8,119 nucleotides of DNA from assembly GCA_021778785.1 (NCBI GenBank), contig JAJYBX010000071.1, positions 1-8,119 on the forward strand, given 5' to 3'. Every line of letters starts with the position of its first letter. Position 1 is the stretch's first letter. Below, piece by piece: positions 1 through 7,136 of this stretch. The notes under the pieces were generated by a model, which was not told where the DNA came from, did not search any database, and saw nothing but the letters and a program-made list of their open reading frames with translations. The position numbers were made by a program, and so were the translations under genes. This stretch comes from Acidobacteriota bacterium. GTDB lineage: Bacteria; Acidobacteriota; Holophagae; Holophagales; Holophagaceae.

Positions 1-1
1 G

Positions 2-961
2 TTCTCCCTGATGCGGGTGCGGGGGGACGTGGACCAGAAGGCCCTGGCCGAGCTGTTCCACCAGTACCTGAACGTGGAGGAAGATTTCATCCGGGCGCTC
101 TTCGCCACGGGGGAGACCCAGCTCGGCCGCGTGTTCGTGGACGAGACGGCCCTCCCCCGCGGGGACGGCCTGATCGTCCTGGACCACGAGCGGGCCAGCG
201 AAGTGGTCCGCTCGGCCAGGGCCATCGGCATCGGGACCTGCTACTGCCGCCACAAGATGGCCCACCTGGGGAAGGCCTGCGACGCGCCGATGGACATCTG
301 CATGACCTTCGGGACCTGCGCGGATTCCCTCACCCGGCACCAGGTGGCGCGGCGCGTCGAGGCCGCGGAGTGCCTCGACCTGCTCCAGCAGGCCCGGGAG
401 CGGGGCCTCGTGCAGTTCGGCGAGAACGTGCGGGAGCAGGTGAGCTTCATCTGCAACTGCTGCGGCTGCTGCTGCGAGGCCCTGATCGCCGCCCGGCGCT
501 TCGCCTTCATGAAACCCGTCCACACCACCCCCTTCCTGCCGGAGCTGGAGGCCGCCGCCTGCAACGGCTGCGGCCAGTGCGTCAGCGCCTGCCCCGTGGA
601 GGCGTTCGGCCTGGTGTCGGCCCATGACCCCCACCATCCCACCGCCCGAAGGGCCCGGCTGGACGAGGACCGCTGCCTGGGCTGCGGCGTGTGCGTGCGG
701 GCCTGCCGGAAGGACGCGATCCGGCTGAAACCGCGGAAGGCGAGGGTACTCACCCCGGCCACCACGGCCCACCGGACGGTGGTGATGGCCATCGAGCGCG
801 GCCAGCTGGCGGAACTCCTGGTGGACGGCCAGTCCGGCCACGGCCACCGGGCGGTCGCGGCGATCCTCGGGGCCGTGCTGAAGCTCCCGCCCCTCAAGCA
901 GATCCTCGCCTCGAAGCAGCTGAAGTCCCGTTACCTGGAGCGGCTGCTGGCGGGGGTGTGA
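2..961 (+). CDS. Cysteine-rich 4Fe-4S dicluster ferredoxin-type protein (5' partial)
   Basis: Probable electron-transfer or cofactor-handling iron-sulfur protein; substrate and partner are unknown. Numbering from the ATG at 11, there are 20 cysteines in 316 residues. Residues 77-103 hold five (C77, C79, C90, C97, C103) around CYCRH and DAPMDICM. Residues 148-155 form the block CNCCGCCC. Two classical [4Fe-4S] motifs follow: CNGCGQCVSACP (184-195) and CLGCGVCVRAC (222-232). The C-terminal ~60 residues contain no cysteine and look helical. I see no signal peptide or membrane segment, so it is probably cytoplasmic. The frame is open to the left edge (codons for F-S-L precede the ATG) and no ribosome binding site can be seen before the ATG, so it is probably 5' truncated and the ATG internal. 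It converges on kdpE across 27 bases. The ferredoxin clusters are secure; the family assignment and any role are not. I recall the cysteine block from uncharacterised ferredoxin-like proteins of anaerobes, which I could not check. Confidence 0.85.
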   Translation, partial: FSLMRVRGDVDQKALAELFHQYLNVEEDFIRALFATGETQLGRVFVDETALPRGDGLIVLDHERASEVVRSARAIGIGTCYCRHKMAHLGKACDAPMDICMTFGTCADSLTRHQVARRVEAAECLDLLQQARERGLVQFGENVREQVSFICNCCGCCCEALIAARRFAFMKPVHTTPFLPELEAAACNGCGQCVSACPVEAFGLVSAHDPHHPTARRARLDEDRCLGCGVCVRACRKDAIRLKPRKARVLTPATTAHRTVVMAIERGQLAELLVDGQSGHGHRAVAAILGAVLKLPPLKQILASKQLKSRYLERLLAGV

Positions 962-965
962 GGCC

Positions 966-978
966 GCGCGACCCGCGC
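966..978. terminator. Weak GC hairpin in convergent gap
   Basis: A perfect 5-bp stem, GCGCG/CGCGC, with the 3-nt loop ACC sits in the 27-base gap between the stop of the iron-sulfur gene (961) and the stop of kdpE (989). Its position between converging genes suits a bidirectional terminator. However, no T-run follows on either strand, so it does not meet the intrinsic terminator pattern. In such GC-rich sequence a stem this short can arise by chance. Confidence 0.2.
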
Positions 979-988
979 AGAGGGACCC

Positions 989-1690
989 CTACTCCTCGGT
1001 CCGCAGCCGGTAGCCCACGCCCGGTTCCGTCTGCAGGTAGCGGGGGCGGGAGGGATCCTCCTCCAGCTTGTGGCGGAGCTGGGTCATGTAGACCCGGAGG
1101 TAGAGGGGCTGGGCGCCGGGGACGCCGCCCCACACTTCGCGCAGGAGCTGCTGGTGGGTGACCACCTTCCCCGCGTGCCGGATGAGCGTCGTGAAGAGCT
1201 TGTACTCGAGGGGCGTGAGGTGGACCTCCTCCCCGTCCACGAGGACCTGGCGGCGGGCCAGGTCCACGCGCCAGCGGCCCAGGGCGAAGACGGGCTCCTC
1301 GCCGCCCTCGGGCTTCCGTTCATGGCGCAGGGCCACCCGGATGCGGGCCATCAGCTCGCCGGTGCTGAAGGGCTTGGTGAGGTAGTCATCCGCACCGGCG
1401 TCCAGGGCGCCGATCTTGTCGGTCTCCTGGCCCCGGGCTGAAAGCACGATGATGGGCGTGGCGCACCATTCCCGGAGGCGCTGCGTCAGCTCGAGGCCGT
1501 CCATGTCCGGGAGGCCGAGGTCCAGCAGGATGACCTGGGGCCGGTGGCTGGCGGCGAGGTGGAGGCCTTCCTGGCCCGTGGCCGCCTCCTGGAGGCGGTA
1601 GCCGCTGCCCTCCAGCGCCACGCGGAGGAACCGGCGCATCTGGGGTTCATCCTCCACGAGCAGGACGAGGGGGGCGGCGGGATCGGTCAT
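989..1690 (-). CDS. kdpE: KdpE, OmpR/PhoB-family response regulator of the kdp operon
   Basis: Cytoplasmic transcription factor, 233 aa, close to the ~225 aa of E. coli KdpE. The receiver domain (about residues 8-122) shows the acidic pocket E13/D14, the phosphoacceptor D57 in LLDLGLPDMDG, the switch residue S84 in VLSARG and the conserved lysine K106 in YLTKPF. The winged-helix DNA-binding domain (about 134-230) has LTPLEYKLF, the recognition region THQQLLREVWG with YLRVYMTQLRHKLE, and the ending TEPGVGYRLR; these match KdpE more closely than PhoB or OmpR. The ATG overlaps the kdpD stop (ATGA), and a strong GGAGG lies 7 nt upstream inside the kdpD 3' end, which supports this start. In characterised systems phospho-KdpE activates the kdp promoter, here outside the window beyond kdpA. 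It is the last gene of the operon and ends with TAG. Confidence 0.96.
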   Translation of the reverse strand: MTDPAAPLVLLVEDEPQMRRFLRVALEGSGYRLQEAATGQEGLHLAASHRPQVILLDLGLPDMDGLELTQRLREWCATPIIVLSARGQETDKIGALDAGADDYLTKPFSTGELMARIRVALRHERKPEGGEEPVFALGRWRVDLARRQVLVDGEEVHLTPLEYKLFTTLIRHAGKVVTHQQLLREVWGGVPGAQPLYLRVYMTQLRHKLEEDPSRPRYLQTEPGVGYRLRTEE

Positions 1691-4377
1691 GGCTGGGCCT
1701 CCGCGGGCAGGGCGGGGGGCGGGTCGCCCAGCGGCAGGGTCACCAGGAACTGGGCTCCGCCGTGGGGGTGGTTGGTGGCCTGGATCCGCCCGCCGTGGGC
1801 GGTCACGATCCCCCGGCAGATGGCGAGACCCAGCCCGGTGCCCGGGCGCCCTTCCGCGCCCTTCCCGCGCGCCAGCTTCTCGAAGATCCGCTCCTCCTCG
1901 CCTTCCGCAAGGCCCGGCCCGTGGTCCGTCACCGAGAGCGTGAGGGTCTTCGGGCCGGCCCAGGCCTTGATGTCCACGGGCGTTCCGGGCGGGGAGTACT
2001 TCAGGGCGTTGTCCAGGAGGTTCAGCAGCACCTGCTCCATCAGCGCGCCATCCATGGGCACCACCGGCAGGTCGGCGGGCAGCAGGACCCGGACGCGGTG
2101 GGCCTCGGCGGCCAGCTCCTGCCGGTTGAGGGCGGAACCGACGACCTCCTCGAGGGGGGTCCAGTCCTTCCGGAGGTCCAGCGACCCCGCCTCCAGCCGG
2201 GTGATGTCCAGGAGATTGCAGACCAGGCGGTGGAGGCGCTGCGACTCCTCCAGGGCGGACTCGAGCAGCTCGCGCCGGCCCCCCTCGGAGAGCCCGGGCG
2301 TATCGAGGGCCATGCTCACGGCCCCGGTGATGACGCCCAGCGGCGTGCGGAGGTCATGGGAGACCGAGCTGAGGAGGGCGTTGCGGAGCCGTTCCTCGTC
2401 GGCCCGCCGCCGATCCGCAGCGCCCTGTTCCGCTAGGAGGGCGCGCTCCAGGGCGAGGGCCGTCTGGTTGGCGAAGGCGTCCAGGAGCTGCCGCTGGTCC
2501 GGTTCCTCCCACTGGGGGGCGCTGTCGGGCAGCACGCCCATCACCCCGATCACGCCGGCCGCGCCCTTCAGGGGAAGGTAGGTGGCGCGGGCGCCGGGAA
2601 GGGTGTTCGTTCCCTGGCCGGCCGGTTCCCCGTGGTCGAAGACCCATTGGGCCACGCCGTGCTCCTGCTCGTTGAGCGGGAAGGCCAGCTGGTGGTCGGG
2701 AGACTGGAGGCGGCCGGCGCCATCGGGGAGCAGCACCACCGCGTGGCTCTGGAACTGGGTGGCGACGTTCTGGATGGCGGTCCCCACCATGGCCGTGGAG
2801 CCGCCCTCCTGGGCCAGGGCCTGGCCGAGCTGGTAGAGGGCCCGGGTGCGCTGCTCCCGGCTCCGGGCCAGCCGGGCCTGGGCGCGGATGCGCTCGGTGA
2901 GGTTGCCGATGACCACGCCCACGAGGAGCATCACGCCGAAGGTGCCCACGTGGCGGAAGTCCCCCACGGCGAAGGTGAGGTAGGGCGGCACGAAGAGGAA
3001 ATCGAAGGCGGCCACGCTGAGGAGGGAGGCCAGCAGGGAGGGACCGCGGCCGAACCGGGTGGCCACCAGCACGATGCCCAGGAGGTACACCATGACGATG
3101 TCCGCCAGTTCCGTGCGGTGGAAGATCAAGCGCGCGGCGCCGCTCGCCAGGACCACCACCAGGGCGCTCAGGAGGTAGTTCCGCAGGGGGCTCGTGAGCC
3201 GCCGGGCGAGGCGGGGCGGGGCGGACTCCTGGCCGGTTTCACCGGTGATGACATAGACGTCGATGTCCCCGCTGGCGCGGACGAGATCGTCCACGGGCGA
3301 ACCCAGGAGCAGGTCCATCCAGCGCGACCGGGAGGGCTTCCCGACGACGATCTTGGTGATGTTCCGGCTTCGCGCGTAGGCGAGGATGTCCTCCGGGGCG
3401 GCGCCTCCGCCCTCGATGACCGCCGTCTCGCCCCCGAGCTTCTCGGCCAGCCGGAGGTGCTCCTCCAGGCGGGACCGGTCCACCTCGGAATACCGGAAGT
3501 GGCGGGGTGTCTCCACGTAGAGGGCGGTCCAGCGGGCGCCCAGGGCGCCGGCCAGCCGCCGGGTCCCGCGGATGAGCCTGCCCGACAGCTCGTCGGGCCC
3601 GATGCACACCAGCAGGCGGTCTCCGGCGGCCCAGGTCTTCCGGATGCCTTCGGAGGCCATGTACCGCCGCATCTGGGCGTCCACGCTCTCCGCCGTGTGC
3701 CGCAGGGCCAGCTCGCGCAGCGCCAGCAGGTTGCCCTTGCGGAAGAACCGGTCCTTGGCGTGCCGCGCCTGGTCCGGCAGGTACACCTTCCCTTCCTTGA
3801 GCCGGGTCAGCAGGTCGTCCGGCGGGAGGTCCACCAGCTCCACCTCGTCGGCCCGCTCCAGGATCGTGTCCGGCACGTTCTCCCGGACGAGCACGCCGGT
3901 GATCTGGGCCACCACGTCCCGCAGGCTCTCCAGGTGCTGGACGTTGAGGGTGGTGTGGACGTCGATGCCGGCATCCAGCAGCTCCATCACGTCCTGCCAG
4001 CGCTTGTCGTGCCGGGAACCCTTCACGTTGGTGTGGGCCAGCTCGTCCATCAGGATGAGCGCAGGATGCCGCTTCAAGGCCGCGTCGAGATCGAACTCGG
4101 GGAGGAACAGGCCGCCGTACGGGAGCTCGCGCCGGGGCAGCACTTCGAGCCCCTCGAGCAGGGCGGAGGTCTCCTCCCGGCCGTGGGTCTCCACCACGCC
4201 GACCACCACGTCCAGGCCCTCCTGCCGGCGCTCCTGGGCCCCGGCCAGCATGGCGTAGGTCTTCCCCACCCCCGGTGCGGCGCCGAAGAAGATCTTCAAC
4301 TTGGCCCGCCGGGTCCGGGCCTCCTCCTCCTGCACCTGCCGGAGCAGCTCGTCGGGATCGGGCCGGTGGGGATCCAT
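1687..4377 (-). CDS. kdpD: KdpD, membrane sensor histidine kinase for K+ limitation
   Basis: Inner-membrane sensor kinase, 896 aa, the usual full length. The N-terminal KdpD domain carries the Walker A motif GAAPGVGKT (32-40) and a Walker B-like strand ILMDELAHTN (108-117). A USP-like domain (about 250-378) follows, with TALYVET and KIVVGKPSRSRW. Four membrane segments lie at about 401-419, 427-443, 445-465 and 479-493. After them comes an arginine cluster (496, 498, 502, 505, 507, 510, 512) like the K+-responsive cluster of E. coli KdpD. A GAF-like domain spans about 515-650 (PAGQGTNTLPG, YLPLKG). The kinase core has H674 in SVSHDLRTPL, N-box N786/N790, G1 DHGPG (818-822), F-box IFEKLAR (831-837) and G2 GTGLGLAI (846-853). 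The RPDPDELL opening matches E. coli KdpD, and the kdpC TAA lies in frame 9 nt upstream, so ATG 4377 is the only reasonable start. No Shine-Dalgarno precedes it, so translation is probably coupled to kdpC. Confidence 0.97.
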   Translation of the reverse strand: MDPHRPDPDELLRQVQEEEARTRRAKLKIFFGAAPGVGKTYAMLAGAQERRQEGLDVVVGVVETHGREETSALLEGLEVLPRRELPYGGLFLPEFDLDAALKRHPALILMDELAHTNVKGSRHDKRWQDVMELLDAGIDVHTTLNVQHLESLRDVVAQITGVLVRENVPDTILERADEVELVDLPPDDLLTRLKEGKVYLPDQARHAKDRFFRKGNLLALRELALRHTAESVDAQMRRYMASEGIRKTWAAGDRLLVCIGPDELSGRLIRGTRRLAGALGARWTALYVETPRHFRYSEVDRSRLEEHLRLAEKLGGETAVIEGGGAAPEDILAYARSRNITKIVVGKPSRSRWMDLLLGSPVDDLVRASGDIDVYVITGETGQESAPPRLARRLTSPLRNYLLSALVVVLASGAARLIFHRTELADIVMVYLLGIVLVATRFGRGPSLLASLLSVAAFDFLFVPPYLTFAVGDFRHVGTFGVMLLVGVVIGNLTERIRAQARLARSREQRTRALYQLGQALAQEGGSTAMVGTAIQNVATQFQSHAVVLLPDGAGRLQSPDHQLAFPLNEQEHGVAQWVFDHGEPAGQGTNTLPGARATYLPLKGAAGVIGVMGVLPDSAPQWEEPDQRQLLDAFANQTALALERALLAEQGAADRRRADEERLRNALLSSVSHDLRTPLGVITGAVSMALDTPGLSEGGRRELLESALEESQRLHRLVCNLLDITRLEAGSLDLRKDWTPLEEVVGSALNRQELAAEAHRVRVLLPADLPVVPMDGALMEQVLLNLLDNALKYSPPGTPVDIKAWAGPKTLTLSVTDHGPGLAEGEEERIFEKLARGKGAEGRPGTGLGLAICRGIVTAHGGRIQATNHPHGGAQFLVTLPLGDPPPALPAEAQP
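1698..1702 (-). promoter_or_regulatory. Ribosome binding site of kdpE inside kdpD
   Basis: A full GGAGG on the minus strand, 7 nt before the kdpE ATG, lies within the last codons of kdpD. It fixes the kdpE start. Together with the ATGA stop/start overlap it indicates that kdpE can be loaded directly as well as by coupling to kdpD. Confidence 0.8.
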
Positions 4378-4386
4378 GCGGGTACG

Positions 4387-4959
4387 TTAGCGCAGCGTGT
4401 CCAGGTCCAGGTTCAGCCCGAGCACATTCACCCGCGGTTCCCCCAGGATGCCGAACTGCGGCTCGGTGGTGTGGCGGGCGACGAGGGCCCGGACCTCGGC
4501 CTCGTCCAGCCCCCGGGCCCTGGCCACGCGGGGGACCTGGAAGGCCGCCGCGGCAGGACTGATGTCGGGATCCAGGCCGCTGGCGGAGGCGGTGACCAGG
4601 TCCACGGGCACGGGCCCGGTGGCGCCGGGATCCAGGGCGCGGAGGGCCGCGATGCGCGCCTCGACGGCCTCCCGGAGCTGCGGGCTGCTGGGGGCCAGGT
4701 TCGAGGCGCCGCTGGCGGCGCCGTTGTACGGCCCCGGCGTGGTCGCCGAGGGACGGCCCCAGAAGTCCCTCGGGTCGGTGAAGGCCTGGCCGATGAGGGC
4801 CGATCCGACCACCTTGCCGTCCTGCCGGAGGAGGCTGCCTCCGGCCTGGTGGGGGAAGAAGGCCCGGGCCAGGCCGGTGATCGCGAGCGGGTAGGCGAGC
4901 CCGGTGAGGGCGGAGAAGCCGAGGAGGCAGGCCAGGGCGGGGCGAAGCTGGAGATTCAT
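4387..4959 (-). CDS. kdpC: KdpC, accessory subunit of the KdpFABC K+-transporting ATPase
   Basis: Single-pass membrane subunit, 190 aa, the normal family length, which stabilises the complex and supports high-affinity ATP binding by KdpB. One N-terminal hydrophobic anchor lies at about residues 8-30. The periplasmic part contains the family signatures in order: GSALIGQAF (52-60), FWGRPSAT (66-73), [18 protein letters not shown] (78-95), and [19 protein letters not shown] (117-135), followed by [11 protein letters not shown]. The start is supported by GGAG on the minus strand at 4965-4968, 5 nt before the ATG. No other ATG, GTG or TTG lies in frame between the kdpB stop and this ATG. It follows kdpB by 63 bases and precedes kdpD by 9 bases, so it belongs to the same transcript. 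It ends with TAA. No key motif is missing. Confidence 0.96.
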   Translation of the reverse strand: MNLQLRPALACLLGFSALTGLAYPLAITGLARAFFPHQAGGSLLRQDGKVVGSALIGQAFTDPRDFWGRPSATTPGPYNGAASGASNLAPSSPQLREAVEARIAALRALDPGATGPVPVDLVTASASGLDPDISPAAAAFQVPRVARARGLDEAEVRALVARHTTEPQFGILGEPRVNVLGLNLDLDTLR

Positions 4960-4964
4960 GGGGG

Positions 4965-4968
4965 CTCC
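4965..4968 (-). promoter_or_regulatory. Ribosome binding site of kdpC
   Basis: GGAG on the minus strand, separated by CCCCC from the kdpC ATG, a spacing of 5 nt. It decides the start within the 63-base kdpB-kdpC gap, where the kdpC frame is open all the way back to the kdpB stop. Confidence 0.65.
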
Positions 4969-4988
4969 GTGGTGGCGGGGTGCATCGC

Positions 4989-5009
4989 GGACCCAGGGGC
5001 AGATGGTCC
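4989..5009 (-). repeat. Short inverted repeat between kdpB and kdpC
   Basis: On the plus strand GGACC (4989-4993) and GGTCC (5005-5009) are perfect inverted copies around an 11-nt spacer. In the mRNA they can form a 5-bp hairpin between the kdpB stop and the kdpC ribosome binding site. No T-run follows, so it is not an intrinsic terminator. It could affect mRNA stability or kdpC initiation, or be chance in GC-rich sequence. Confidence 0.3.
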
Positions 5010-5022
5010 CCCCCGGGGCGTG

Positions 5023-7122
5023 TCAGGCGACCAGGTGGAGGGTGACGAGGAGCCAATCGAGGGCCTTGATCCCGAGGAACGGTACGACCAGGCCCCCCGC
5101 CCCGTAGACCAGCAGGTTCCGCCGGAGGATCCGGGCGGCGCCCAGCGGCCGGTAGGCCACGCCGCGCAGGGCCAGCGGGATGAGGCAGACGATGATGAGG
5201 GCATTGAAGATCACGGCCGAGAGGATGGCGCTCTCGGGGCTGTGGAGCCGCATGATGTTGAGGGCGCCCAGGGCCGGGTAGGTGGCCACGAAGGCCGCAG
5301 GGAGGATGGCGAAGTACTTGGCCACGTCATTGGCGATGCTGAAGGTGGTGAGCGAGCCGCGGGTCATCAGCATCTGCTTGCCGATCTCCACGATCTCGAT
5401 GAGCTTCGTGGGGTTGGAGTCCAGGTCCACCATGTTCCCGGCCTCCTTGGCGGCCTGGGTGCCGCTGTTCATGGCCACGGCCACGTCCGCCTGGGCCAGG
5501 GCGGGGGCATCGTTGGTGCCGTCGCCGGTCATGGCCACCAGCCGCCCGCCGGCCTGGTACTCGCGGATGAGCTTCAGCTTGGCCTCCGGGGTGGCCTGGG
5601 CCAGGAAGTCGTCCACGCCCGCCTCGGCGGCGATGGCGGCGGCCGTCATGGGATTGTCGCCGGTGATCATGATGGTCTTGATGCCCATGCCGCGGAGGTC
5701 CGCGAACCGCTCCCGGATGCCGCCCTTCACGATGTCCTTGAGGTGGATCACGCCCAGGGCCCGGCTGCCGGCGTCCGTCCTCTCGGCCACCACCAGCGGC
5801 GTGCCGCCGCCGATGGCGACCCGTTCCACGGCGCGCCGGACATCCTCCGGAAAGCGTCCGCCCTGGGCCTGGAGGAAGGTCTCCACCGCGTCAGCGGCGC
5901 CCTTCTTGACCTCCCGGGATCCCAGCGTCACACCGCTCATGCGGGTCTGCGCGGTGAAGGGCACGAAGTGGGCGTCCAGGGCATGGACGTCCCGCTCCCG
6001 CAGGCCGTAGCGCTCCTTGGCCAGGATGACGATGCTCCGCCCCTCCGGCGTCTCGTCCGCAAGCGAGGAGAGCTGGGCCGCATCGGCCAGCTCCCGCAGG
6101 TCCACGCCGTCGGCCGGCAGGAACGCGACCGCCTGGCGGTTGCCCAGGGTGATGGTGCCCGTCTTGTCCAGCAGCAGCACGTCCACATCGCCCGCGGCCT
6201 CCACGGCCCGGCCCGAGGTGGCGATGACGTTGGCCTGGATCATCCGGTCCATCCCCGCGATGCCGATGGCGCTGAGCAGCCCGCCGATGGTGGTGGGAAT
6301 GAGGCAGACGAGGAGGGAGACCAGCACCGTGAGGCCCAGCGGATGGCCCTGGCCGGCGGCCTTCGCGCTGAAGATGGAGAAGGGGAGCAGCGTGGCCGTG
6401 GCCAGCAGGAAGATGATCGTGAGGCCCGCCAGCAGGATGTCCAGGGCGATCTCGTTGGGCGTCTTCTGGCGCTTGGCGCCCTCCACCATGGCGATCATCC
6501 GGTCCAGGAAGCTCTCGCCGGGGTTGGCGGCGATGCGCACCACCAGCCAGTCCGAGAGCACCAGGGTCCCGCCCGTCACGGCGGAGCGGTCGCCTCCGCT
6601 CTCGCGGATCACGGGCGCGCTCTCCCCGGTGATGGCGCTCTCGTTCACGGAGGCCACGCCCTCCACGACTTCGCCATCGCCCGGGAGGGTCTCGCCCGCC
6701 TCCACCAGGACCAGGTCCCCGATCCGCAGCTCCGAGGCGCCCACCGATTCGCAGGGCCCCGACCGGTCCGTGCCGAGCAGCCGGCGGGCCTGGACATCCC
6801 GCTTGGCCCGCCGGAGGGCATCGGCCTGGGCCTTCCCGCGCCCTTCGGCCATGGCCTCGGCGAGGTTCGCGAAGAGGAGGGTGAACCAGAGCCACAGGGA
6901 GATGGCGAGGATGAAGCCCGGGCGCCCCTCGCCATGGCCCCCCAGGGCCTGGAGCCAGAGTCCGGTGGTGAAGGCGCTGCAGACCCACACGGTGAACATG
7001 ACGGGGTTTCGGAGCTGGTGCAGCGGGTTGAGCTTGCGCAGGGCGTCGAGGCCCGCCCGGCGCAGGAGGGCGGGCTCGAACAGCGGGCGGGGGCTGAGGT
7101 CAGGCCGGGAATGGGAGGTCAT
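5023..7122 (-). CDS. kdpB: KdpB, P-type ATPase subunit of the K+ transporter
   Basis: Catalytic subunit of KdpFABC, 699 aa (E. coli 682), in the cytoplasmic membrane; it hydrolyses ATP to drive K+ uptake through KdpA. Membrane segments are seen at about 41-60, 69-88, 226-250, 262-290, 596-618, 632-652 and 670-692, the expected seven. The actuator domain has TGES (165-168). The M4 segment has IPTTIGG (275-281). The phosphorylation motif DKTGT has its aspartate at D319. The nucleotide-binding domain has FTAQTRMSG (389-397) and KGAADAV (407-413). TGDN (487-490) and GDGTNDAP (533-540) complete the P domain. M5 has [11 protein letters not shown], where D599 and K602 match the charged pair of E. 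coli KdpB. The ATG at 7122 has GAGG 8 nt upstream and begins 14 bases after the kdpA stop. The same frame stays open to 8052, but that extension is an out-of-frame reading of kdpA. Confidence 0.98.
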   Translation of the reverse strand: MTSHSRPDLSPRPLFEPALLRRAGLDALRKLNPLHQLRNPVMFTVWVCSAFTTGLWLQALGGHGEGRPGFILAISLWLWFTLLFANLAEAMAEGRGKAQADALRRAKRDVQARRLLGTDRSGPCESVGASELRIGDLVLVEAGETLPGDGEVVEGVASVNESAITGESAPVIRESGGDRSAVTGGTLVLSDWLVVRIAANPGESFLDRMIAMVEGAKRQKTPNEIALDILLAGLTIIFLLATATLLPFSIFSAKAAGQGHPLGLTVLVSLLVCLIPTTIGGLLSAIGIAGMDRMIQANVIATSGRAVEAAGDVDVLLLDKTGTITLGNRQAVAFLPADGVDLRELADAAQLSSLADETPEGRSIVILAKERYGLRERDVHALDAHFVPFTAQTRMSGVTLGSREVKKGAADAVETFLQAQGGRFPEDVRRAVERVAIGGGTPLVVAERTDAGSRALGVIHLKDIVKGGIRERFADLRGMGIKTIMITGDNPMTAAAIAAEAGVDDFLAQATPEAKLKLIREYQAGGRLVAMTGDGTNDAPALAQADVAVAMNSGTQAAKEAGNMVDLDSNPTKLIEIVEIGKQMLMTRGSLTTFSIANDVAKYFAILPAAFVATYPALGALNIMRLHSPESAILSAVIFNALIIVCLIPLALRGVAYRPLGAARILRRNLLVYGAGGLVVPFLGIKALDWLLVTLHLVA

Positions 7123-7130
7123 GGTCGGAA

Positions 7131-7134
7131 CCTC
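7131..7134 (-). promoter_or_regulatory. Ribosome binding site of kdpB
   Basis: GAGG on the minus strand, 8 nt before ATG 7122 and just after the kdpA TGA. It selects this start over the in-frame upstream ATG near 8052, which would read through kdpA in the wrong frame. Confidence 0.7.
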
Positions 7135-7136
7135 GA

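Noticed and set aside
241..897. A 218-codon minus-strand frame opposite the iron-sulfur gene.
   Set aside because: The plus-strand frame has two perfect [4Fe-4S] motifs; the antisense translation has no recognisable feature.
1544..2581. A 345-codon plus-strand frame antisense to kdpD and kdpE.
   Set aside because: Serine- and arginine-rich low-complexity translation with no domain, fully opposite conserved kinase and regulator sequence.
3239..5056. A 605-codon minus-strand frame overlapping kdpC and kdpD.
   Set aside because: It is an off-frame shadow, full of P, R, G and A, with no motif. The real genes in the other phase have complete conserved domains.
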